From Desulfurococcales archaeon ex4484_204 (lineage in GTDB: Archaea > Thermoproteota > Thermoprotei_A > Sulfolobales > NBVN01), in NCBI GenBank assembly GCA_002255065.1, contig NJEF01000037.1:1-8024 (forward strand): a stretch of 8,024 nt of DNA, in the 5' to 3' direction. This document shows, piece after piece, positions 1-5,068 of the stretch. The stretch's first letter is position 1, and every line of letters begins with the position of its first letter. The notes under the pieces are model-generated. The model worked only from the letters and a program-made list of their open reading frames with translations, did not search any database and had not been told where the DNA came from. A program made the position numbers and the translations under genes.

Positions 1-240
1 CTTAGGGCTGGGCATCTGGTCGTAGAGCCTCTTAAGCCTCTCACCAGCCTTCTTAGTTACGGCCCCAGTAACCACTAGTATGTCTCCATGCCTTATCGAA
101 GGAGCTAGCTTAATACCGAACCTCTCAGGGTCGTAGTGCGGTGTAAGGGCCGCTAAAACCTCTATATCACACCCGTTACAGCCACCTGTGTTGAAGTGCA
201 CGAGCCATGGGGAGTACCTCACTATCTTAACCCTATCCAA
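1..240 (-). CDS. Group-4 [NiFe]-hydrogenase small subunit (NuoB/MbhJ/EchC-like), C-terminus cut by window edge
   Basis: The first 80 codons read open to the window edge. The protein belongs to the 20-kDa subunit family shared by complex I (NuoB) and membrane-bound energy-converting hydrogenases. It carries the proximal [4Fe-4S] cluster that passes electrons to or from the NiFe large subunit at the cytoplasmic face of the membrane. Visible hallmarks are HFNTGGCNGCDIE at residues 15-27, with Cys21 and Cys24 in a CxxC, then YDPERFGIK and HGDILVVTGAVT. The CxxC is the hydrogenase-type arrangement; complex I NuoB has adjacent cysteines. The remaining two cluster cysteines should lie beyond position 1. 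I chose TTG at 240 because a GAGGTG box lies 7 nt upstream and there is no in-frame ATG before the conserved core; an upstream stop sits at 316-318. hypF ends 94 nt upstream on the same strand. Family is confident; which group-4 subtype (Mbh, Ech, FHL-like, or a respiratory-type complex) cannot be told from this fragment. Confidence 0.88.
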   Translation of the reverse strand, partial: MDRVKIVRYSPWLVHFNTGGCNGCDIEVLAALTPHYDPERFGIKLAPSIRHGDILVVTGAVTKKAGERLKRLYDQMPSPK

Positions 241-247
241 CCAGCTA

Positions 248-253
248 CACCTC
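248..253 (-). promoter_or_regulatory. Ribosome binding site fixing the TTG start of the hydrogenase small subunit
   Basis: The minus strand reads GAGGTG, complementary to the archaeal 16S 3' end, 7 nt before TTG at 240. It is the best reason to accept a TTG start for this gene. Confidence 0.6.
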
Positions 254-268
254 GATGCATCCGAGAAC

Positions 269-286
269 TTATAGACACGTCTATAA
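269..286. promoter_or_regulatory. Inverted repeat, candidate operator for the hydrogenase small subunit gene
   Basis: TTATAGAC-AC-GTCTATAA is a perfect 8+8 bp inverted repeat with a 2-bp centre. It partly overlaps a TATA-like box (282-290, minus strand) and lies 29 nt before the TTG start. This is a typical place for a dimeric helix-turn-helix repressor to block TBP or RNA polymerase. No second copy was seen in the window. The symmetry is directly visible; the operator role is inferred. Confidence 0.45.
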
Positions 287-290
287 TATC
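282..290 (-). promoter_or_regulatory. TATA-like box of the hydrogenase small subunit gene
   Basis: The minus strand reads GATATTATA, preceded by an A-rich stretch (GTAAAAA) that could serve as a BRE. A start of transcription about 26 nt downstream would fall near 260 and leave a leader of about 20 nt containing the GAGGTG site. This suggests the small-subunit operon has its own promoter rather than depending only on read-through from hypF. Confidence 0.4.
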
Positions 291-334
291 TTTTTACCCA
301 GGTATAAAACAGCCTTAAACATAGAGAGCCTCGC

Positions 335-2668
335 TTAAAGCGAATCAATACCTGTTATAGTAGCTACTGCCTGCCCTAACGCTACACCGCCATCGTTAGG
401 AGGTACTCTCCTAGGTAGGAGGACCTCGATCCCCTCACTGCTCAACACCCTACGTACCCCCCTAACTATGTACGTATTCACTGCTGCGCCCCCACCTAGA
501 ACTACAACCCCGCTGAAGCTCCTTAAACCCCTAACGTGCTTAGCTACTACATGAGCTAGAGCTTCACCTAACCTTATTTGGGCTGTTAACGCTATCGACC
601 TACCGTCGTAGCCACCGAGCACGTGCTGGAGCACGTCATCGATGAAAGCCGTTGTTTCAACAACGTACTCACCCCCTAGACTCCTGACCTTAACATCTAT
701 GGAGTCTAGCTCGGCCCCTCCCCTCGAGTAGGCCTCAAGCTTCATTGCCGGCTCCCCATCGTAGCTCCTGTAGGTGCAGACCTTGAGAAGGGATGACACA
801 GCGTCGAGAACCCTGCCAATCGATGAAGTGTTTACGTAGTAGCCCCTCCTAACAGCGCTGACTACGTACTTAAGCTCCAGCTCACCTCTAGGTAGCGATT
901 TAGCCAGCCCTAAAGACCTAACCGCCTTAAAGACCTCGTCATCGCTTAGGAACTTACTGAGGACCGAGGTGAGGAAGCGTGTAGGGTAGGTTACGCTGGC
1001 GTCGCCGCCAACTAATGGTTGGTACTCTAAGTGCCCAACCCGCTCATAGCTTAAATCCCCCCTAACCAGGATTACCTCGCCACCCCATATAGCTCCGTCA
1101 TCACCATAGCCAACACCGTCTATAGCGACACCCATAACTACGTCACCTATCAACCCCCTATCAGCCATAACCGATAGCACGTGGGCGTAGTGGTGCTGGA
1201 CCTCAACGACCCTAGACCCGTAAACCCTTGAGTACGTGCTCGCCAGCCTCCTTGAGGTGTAGTGTGGATGCTTATCAACCACGAGCACGGAGTCCTTAAT
1301 GTTTATGCGGTAGGTCCTTACTAGGAACTTAATGTACCTATCGAGGTCCTCGAGGATGTCTAGGTCCTCGGCATCCCCTATGAACTGGGTTAGGATAACC
1401 TTATCTTTGAACGCTACCGCGCCAGCGCTCTGCAGCTCGGCGCCGAAGGCTATGACTGGCCTCTGGAAGCCCGCCTTAACCCTAATCCATGCTGGGGCAT
1501 AGCCCCTAGCCCTCCTAAGCATGACGACCTCGCCGTCCGTAAACCTTACAACCGAGTCGTCAACCCTGTTAACTATCTCCCTATCATGAACTAGGAAGTA
1601 GTCAGCAATACCTGAGAGCTGCCTGTAAGCGCACTCCTCATTAATACACATGGGTTTCCCGTAGGCGTTGCCGCTAGTCATTATGAGGAAGCCATCCCTA
1701 ACGTTCCTGAGCAGTAGGTAGTGCAGGGCTGTGTAGGGCGTGAAAACCCCCTCAACGTCCAGCCCGGGGGATACCAGCCTCGATACGGGGCTATCCCCCC
1801 TCTTAGGTAGCAGAACTATGGGTCTTTGCGGGGAGTTAAGGATCTCCTTAGCCAGCTCATTAATGTACACGAGCTTCCTGGCAACACCTACATCTAGGGC
1901 CATTATAGCGAACGGCTTCTGAGGCCTCCTCTTCCTACGCCTTAGCTTAGCTACCACATCGTCATCGCTTGCTAGAGCTGCTAGGTGGTACCCACCTAGA
2001 CCCTTAACGGCTACTATGTATCCCTCGTCGATGAGCCTAGCGGCCTCCTTAATCGGGTCAGGGGTCTCTACACGCTTACCGAGCCGGTCGGTAATCCATA
2101 ACTTAGGGCCGTCCTTAGGGCAGCTAATACCTTGAGCGTGGTACCTCCTCACATTACCGACATCTCTGTACTCCTTAACGCAGTTATGGCAGAGTCTGTA
2201 CTTAGCCATCGATGTATTCTCCCTGTCATAAGGGACCCTGTACATCATTGAGAACCTAGGGCCGCACCAGGCACAGGAGTTGAAGGCGTACCCGTACCTC
2301 CTATCCCTAGGGTTTAGAACCTCGCGGAGGCACTCACTACATATAGCTATGTCCGGGGGTATCATGGATTCCCTTAAGGAGCGCGCCTCGCTCTTAAGGA
2401 TCCTGAAGCCTTTAATGCCTCTAGGGCCCTCACTGATTACCTCCACCTCCTCAATAACTGCTGGCGGCGGGTGCTCGGTCATTATAGCCCTTAGAAACCT
2501 CGCTACCTTAGCCTCATCGCCCTCAGCAAAGACCTCTACTTCAGACCCCCCCACATTCCTTACATATCCGTTAACCCCTGCCTTAATAGCGACTCTATGT
2601 ATGAAGGGCCTGAAACCCACTCCCTGAACTATGCCGACGATTATGAGCCTTACAGCTATGGTACCCAT
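335..2668 (-). CDS. hypF: Carbamoyltransferase HypF, [NiFe]-hydrogenase maturation
   Basis: HypF is a cytoplasmic enzyme that uses carbamoyl phosphate and ATP to carbamoylate the C-terminal cysteine of HypE, the source of the cyanide ligands of the NiFe centre. The full 777-residue length is normal. Domains in order: acylphosphatase (residues about 4-92, VQGVGFRPF with Arg20, and Asn38); zinc-finger pair (Cys110, 113, 132, 135, 160, 163, 183); YrdC-like domain (about 203-390, KGLGGYHL and TSGN); Kae1-like domain (about 400-777, HHYAH at 492-496, DGVGYGDDG from 517, YDGEPAMKLE, LGGGAAVN at 724-731, PPNDGGVALGQ near the end). The eighth zinc ligand, normally in CPxCGP, reads CPKDGP with Asp186. 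The ATG start puts the acylphosphatase motif at the usual distance, with a GG(C)GGTG site just upstream. It lies 32 nt after the radical SAM gene and is probably co-transcribed with it. The hydrogenase small subunit follows downstream. Confidence 0.96.
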   Translation of the reverse strand: MGTIAVRLIIVGIVQGVGFRPFIHRVAIKAGVNGYVRNVGGSEVEVFAEGDEAKVARFLRAIMTEHPPPAVIEEVEVISEGPRGIKGFRILKSEARSLRESMIPPDIAICSECLREVLNPRDRRYGYAFNSCAWCGPRFSMMYRVPYDRENTSMAKYRLCHNCVKEYRDVGNVRRYHAQGISCPKDGPKLWITDRLGKRVETPDPIKEAARLIDEGYIVAVKGLGGYHLAALASDDDVVAKLRRRKRRPQKPFAIMALDVGVARKLVYINELAKEILNSPQRPIVLLPKRGDSPVSRLVSPGLDVEGVFTPYTALHYLLLRNVRDGFLIMTSGNAYGKPMCINEECAYRQLSGIADYFLVHDREIVNRVDDSVVRFTDGEVVMLRRARGYAPAWIRVKAGFQRPVIAFGAELQSAGAVAFKDKVILTQFIGDAEDLDILEDLDRYIKFLVRTYRINIKDSVLVVDKHPHYTSRRLASTYSRVYGSRVVEVQHHYAHVLSVMADRGLIGDVVMGVAIDGVGYGDDGAIWGGEVILVRGDLSYERVGHLEYQPLVGGDASVTYPTRFLTSVLSKFLSDDEVFKAVRSLGLAKSLPRGELELKYVVSAVRRGYYVNTSSIGRVLDAVSSLLKVCTYRSYDGEPAMKLEAYSRGGAELDSIDVKVRSLGGEYVVETTAFIDDVLQHVLGGYDGRSIALTAQIRLGEALAHVVAKHVRGLRSFSGVVVLGGGAAVNTYIVRGVRRVLSSEGIEVLLPRRVPPNDGGVALGQAVATITGIDSL

Positions 2669-2700
2669 GCACCGCCCCCTACAGCTCAGGGGCTACGTAG

Positions 2701-3666
2701 CTAAGCCTTGGGCCTAGCTACATGTGTTGGGAGGGTCACGTACCTGCTCCCCATGTAATCAATGAACGCTACCCTGCCCTCTAACTCAAGCCCCCTTAAC
2801 ACCTTACTAGGCTCTAACCCCTCCCTACTCAGGATCTCCTCCGCGTACTCAATCCTCAGTGGGTGCACAGCTACTATGTTAAGTAGGCCCTCAATCGGGT
2901 CTCCAGCCCCTGCCGTGCCGAAGAAGCCCTCCTCAGGCCTTATGAGGAGCTCTACACGGCCCTCACCTAGTACCCCGCTAAACTCTACGTAGGCAGCGAC
3001 AACCCTCTTCTCAGGGGCTGGCTTAACCCAGGGCTCCGCTGGTGGACGTGTTGGAACCGCTACATAAGCTTTCCTAGGTTCCAGCGACTTCACTATACCT
3101 GCTATACCCTTAATCCCCTCACCGAAGTCGTTAACCCCATCGATAAGCATCGTCTCGGTTATTACATCCCCCCTGAACTCATTGCGAAACAGCTTCATAC
3201 CCTCGAGTACGCTACCAAGCCTTAAAGACTTATAGGGCCTGTTAATAACCCTAAAAACCTCCTCCGTAGATGCATCAACCTTTAAGGACACTAGGTCTGC
3301 GTCCATGAGGTCCTCCCTAACCCCTTCATCCCATAGTAGGGACCCGTTGGTTAGCACAGCAACCCTTAAACCCGCCTCCTTCACACCCACGATAATCTTA
3401 CCCACGTTTAGGTCGAGGGTCGGCTCTCCATCAGGTACTAGGGTAGCGTAGTCTATTTTACCCTCATAAGAGTCAGCAGCCTTAACAACCTCAGCAACTA
3501 TATCGTCCCACTTAAAGAAAGCCTTCCTCTTAATCGTTAACACTGAGGTCCTCCCTAACTGACAGTAGATGCATGAGTACGTACAGTGTTTGTAGGGCAC
3601 GTTATTAATGCCTAAGGACGTCCCTAGTCTGCGTGACGGCACGGGTCCGAATACGTATTTAGGCAT
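2701..3666 (-). CDS. Radical SAM protein, COG0731 type, function unknown
   Basis: This 321-residue protein has the radical SAM cluster motif Cys28-x3-Cys32-x2-Cys35, which binds a [4Fe-4S] cluster to cleave S-adenosylmethionine. The N-terminal signature FGPVPSRRLGTSLGI followed by CTYSCIYCQLG is typical of the COG0731 Fe-S oxidoreductase group, a relative of the TYW1 wyosine enzymes. Further barrel motifs are DGEPT (79-83), LTNGSLL (105-111) and SLKVDA. After about residue 255 there is a C-terminal domain of about 65 residues with helices and a strand pair that looks like a small winged helix; that reading is inference. No N-terminal flavodoxin domain is present, so it is not a TYW1. Substrate is unknown. 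It ends 32 nt before hypF on the same strand, which makes co-expression likely, but a role in hydrogenase maturation is only suggested by position. ATG start at 3666, probably with a very short leader. Confidence 0.85.
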   Translation of the reverse strand: MPKYVFGPVPSRRLGTSLGINNVPYKHCTYSCIYCQLGRTSVLTIKRKAFFKWDDIVAEVVKAADSYEGKIDYATLVPDGEPTLDLNVGKIIVGVKEAGLRVAVLTNGSLLWDEGVREDLMDADLVSLKVDASTEEVFRVINRPYKSLRLGSVLEGMKLFRNEFRGDVITETMLIDGVNDFGEGIKGIAGIVKSLEPRKAYVAVPTRPPAEPWVKPAPEKRVVAAYVEFSGVLGEGRVELLIRPEEGFFGTAGAGDPIEGLLNIVAVHPLRIEYAEEILSREGLEPSKVLRGLELEGRVAFIDYMGSRYVTLPTHVARPKA

Positions 3667-3694
3667 CCCTAACCCCTTAACTACACGGCAAACC

Positions 3695-3704
3695 CCTATT
3701 TAAG
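3695..3704 (-). promoter_or_regulatory. TATA-like box for the radical SAM-hypF unit
   Basis: The minus strand reads CTTAAATAGG, centred about 34 nt before the ATG at 3666. Initiation about 26 nt downstream would give a leader of only about 8 nt, in keeping with the weak ribosome binding site of this gene. The sequence is a good match to a crenarchaeal TATA box; activity is inferred. Confidence 0.4.
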
Positions 3705-3763
3705 GTAGTGCCAGCAGCCCCTAAACAGTGCCTATCCCCTCAATAGAGCGTTAAGGTAGTTAG

Positions 3764-4171
3764 CTAGCGGAGTCCCCCCCTCACCTTATAGTAGCTCATG
3801 GGCGGTCTAAAGCCGGGGACGTGTCTCCTTACCTCGCTAAGGCTAACAGGCCTCGGAAACCTTGCTGGGTTAAGAACCTCAATAACCAGCAACCTCCTCT
3901 TCCTACCCGCCATGAACTCCAGGTCCCTCTTAGTCACACCTTCAAGCACCCCCTCCCTAACAAGCCTCACAGCATCGCTGAAGCTGGTAGTCCACGACCT
4001 TCCAGCAACGAATTTACCTACGATAGCCTTAAGAGGGGATGAGGCGTAAAGAACAACTAAGTCTCCACTGCCTATACCTCCGATGAAGGACCTCAGCTCG
4101 TACTTCTTAAGACCTGAGAGTATCTCCTCAGCAAAACCAGGCTTTATACTCATTAATACGTACCCGCCCAC
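3764..4171 (-). CDS. Small ASCH (PUA-like) domain protein
   Basis: This 135-residue protein has the ASCH signature GxKxxExR as Gly20, Lys22, Glu25, Arg27, within LSGLKKYELR, followed by the strand-rich segment GSGDLVVLYASSPLKAIVGKF (about 34-54). ASCH domains share the PUA fold and are linked to RNA binding or RNA/nucleoside modification; known members include the acetylcytidine amidohydrolase YqfB and a ribonuclease. The exact role here is unknown. The start is GTG at 4171, 8 nt after a clear GGAGG; the ATG at codon 7 (VLMSIKP) is an alternative that would remove the first strand. The gene is followed by 97 nt before the radical SAM gene, which has its own TATA-like box, so the two may be separate transcripts. 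There are no membrane segments or signal peptide; it should be cytoplasmic. Confidence 0.75.
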   Translation of the reverse strand: MGGYVLMSIKPGFAEEILSGLKKYELRSFIGGIGSGDLVVLYASSPLKAIVGKFVAGRSWTTSFSDAVRLVREGVLEGVTKRDLEFMAGRKRRLLVIEVLNPARFPRPVSLSEVRRHVPGFRPPMSYYKVRGGLR

Positions 4172-4254
4172 ACCCTCACCCTCCTAAACCTTAGGGGGCA
4201 GAAACATTGAACTGATCTTTTTGTTTTTGTGTTTTTGTTCTGGGCGATGTATTT

Positions 4255-4440
4255 ATGATGTGTTGTGTTAATGTTTTTCATGGGTATGTGGGTGATGGGG
4301 GCGTTGCTCTAAGCCCAAAGGACGCAATATGGATGGGGACCACGTGCCGTTCGGCTCGACGGCCGCCCATGAACCACGGGGTGAACAGCGGGGTGAGCCC
4401 CCCAGGCGAGGAGGAACCAACGAAAACCGCATCGCGATGA
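4255..4440 (+). pseudogene. Possible decayed 3' end of an IS200/IS605-type tnpB gene
   Basis: The open frame ends in a stretch (VALSPKDA...PPMNHGVNSGV...PGEEEPTKTASR) that has the look of the low-complexity C-terminal tails of archaeal TnpB proteins, rich in Pro, Asn, Glu and Ser. In these elements the tail overlaps the omega-RNA scaffold, which would explain the strong RNA structure in the same bases. Nothing resembling the RuvC or zinc-ribbon core is left: upstream codons read as a G+T-rich, Cys/Val/Phe-rich stretch back to a stop at 4213-4215. I recognise the tail by general resemblance, not by alignment, so it may instead be a structured RNA or chance ORF. No terminal hairpins or target duplications of an insertion sequence were identified. 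Not thought to be translated. Confidence 0.35.
4296..4440 (+). ncRNA. GC-rich hairpin-forming segment, candidate structured RNA (omega-RNA-like scaffold?)
   Basis: Hairpins readable by eye on the + strand: GCGTT 4301-4305 with GACGC 4321-4325 (one G-U pair); a nested stem with outer ATGGG 4333-4337/CCCAT 4366-4370 and inner GCCG 4346-4349/CGGC 4360-4363 extended by TCG/CGA around a GCT loop; and GGGG-TGAG-CCCC at 4390-4401. Such density in a spacer that is otherwise A/T- or G/T-rich suggests a functional or once-functional RNA. It does not match tRNA, 5S, RNase P or SRP RNA by the conserved motifs I know. Strand is assumed from the tnpB-like reading. Expression, ends and function are unknown. 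Confidence 0.35.
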
Positions 4441-4508
4441 AACAAAAAAGGAGTGATACAGTTAGAGGAAACGGTACTAATTAAATCCGTGTTAAGGCTA
4501 TGCTAATA

Positions 4509-4518
4509 GCTTAAATTG
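4509..4518 (+). promoter_or_regulatory. TATA-like box of the CBS-antiporter operon
   Basis: GCTTAAATTG is centred near 4514, so transcription would start near 4540, just before the TTG start codons at 4542 and 4551. A second A/T box, CTAATTAAATC (about 4477-4487), is an upstream alternative. Confidence 0.4.
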
Positions 4519-4520
4519 AG

Positions 4521-4546
4521 CCCAACCCTTTAATTAGTGGGTTGGG
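4521..4546. promoter_or_regulatory. Inverted repeat at the CBS gene start, candidate operator or RBS hairpin
   Basis: CCCAACCC (4521-4528) and GGGTTGGG (4539-4546) form a perfect 8-bp inverted repeat around a 10-nt A/T-rich centre. It covers the expected transcription start, and its right arm includes the first TTG (4542) and G-rich bases that may act as ribosome binding site for TTG at 4551. If transcription starts upstream the arms could fold in RNA and mask initiation; if it starts near 4540 the repeat would act in DNA as an operator. Confidence 0.45.
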
Positions 4547-4550
4547 GGGC

Positions 4551-5057
4551 TTGGTTATTCTATTTAATTACGAGGAAGCTAAGAAGAGAGTAGAGCTACC
4601 CATACATGAAGTAATAAGTAAGTACCGAATCCCTCCCCCGATAATACTGAAGGAGCATGAAAGTATTGAACACTTAATCAACACCTTGTTTAGGTATGGC
4701 AGGGAGTGCGTCCTAGTCTCCGATAATAGAGGTAAGGTTACCGGCATCATAACCCTGTTCGACCTGTTAAAGCTATTCATCGAGCACCCCAGGTCTAGGC
4801 TAATCCTTAGGCACCCGAGGTTGAGGCCTGAGAACGAGAGATCCCCTATAAGCACCGTTATGAGCCCTAACCCCATTAAGATCGGGAAGGACTTGAAGTT
4901 AAGGGATGTTTTAGAGCTAATGGTGCGCTACGGGGTGTCCCACGTAGTGGTTATTGAACCTAAAACTAAGGAGCCGATCGCTGTTTTATCGAAGAGGATA
5001 ATTTTAAGAGAGCTGTTGGGTGTTGAGATATTGAGGGATCTAACCACAGCGGTGTGA
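4551..5057 (+). CDS. Tandem CBS-domain protein, probable regulator of the downstream antiporter
   Basis: A soluble protein of 168 residues (171 if TTG at 4542 is used) that is almost entirely a CBS pair (Bateman module). CBS1 spans about residues 18-77, with CVLVSDNRGKVTGIITLFDLL; CBS2 spans about 99-157, with VMSPNPIKI and GVSHVVVIEPKTKEPIAVLS. CBS pairs usually bind adenine nucleotides or SAM and switch partner proteins. No other catalytic or DNA-binding domain is visible. The start is uncertain: no ATG exists, TTG at 4542 lies inside an inverted-repeat arm, and TTG at 4551 follows a run of G. The gene ends 11 nt before the antiporter, so the two are surely co-transcribed, and the CBS protein is a plausible cytosolic sensor that gates the transporter by energy charge; that role is inferred from context. 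Confidence 0.85.
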   Translation: MVILFNYEEAKKRVELPIHEVISKYRIPPPIILKEHESIEHLINTLFRYGRECVLVSDNRGKVTGIITLFDLLKLFIEHPRSRLILRHPRLRPENERSPISTVMSPNPIKIGKDLKLRDVLELMVRYGVSHVVVIEPKTKEPIAVLSKRIILRELLGVEILRDLTTAV

Positions 5058-5068
5058 GGCGCTCATGA

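Larger units (their letters stand above)
4172..4541. other. 370-nt gene-poor divergent region between asch and the CBS gene
   Basis: This gap separates the leftward and rightward operons. From left to right it holds the asch ribosome binding site, a strand-asymmetric G+T-rich tract (about 4217-4295), a GC-rich hairpin-rich block (about 4290-4440), and an A/T-rich promoter zone for the CBS-antiporter operon (4441-4541). A TATA-like CATAAATAC on the minus strand (rc of 4249-4257) could serve asch but would give a leader of about 55 nt; this is weak. No intact gene is visible. Confidence 0.7.

Noticed and set aside
331..343. TCGCTT-A-AAGCGA palindrome overlapping the hypF stop codon
   Set aside because: As RNA it would leave only a 4-bp stem, with no T-run after it; too weak to call a terminator.
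2280..2627. 115-codon open frame on the + strand inside hypF
   Set aside because: Antisense shadow of a strongly conserved gene; no recognisable domain and no upstream signals.
3700..3760. Direct repeat TTAAGGTAGT at 3700-3709 and 3751-3760
   Set aside because: Only 10 bp and two copies; one coincides with the TATA-like box of the radical SAM gene. Could be chance and shows no further pattern.
4453..4506. 17-codon frame beginning GTG, just after the structured block, preceded by AAAGGA
   Set aside because: Too short, with the ribosome-binding-like bases directly against the GTG; no similarity that I can support. Probably chance.
4494..4512. Imperfect inverted repeat AAGGCTAT-GCTA-ATAGCTT upstream of the CBS gene
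   Set aside because: Has an unpaired G in one arm and overlaps the TATA-like box; weaker than the nearby 8+8 bp repeat.
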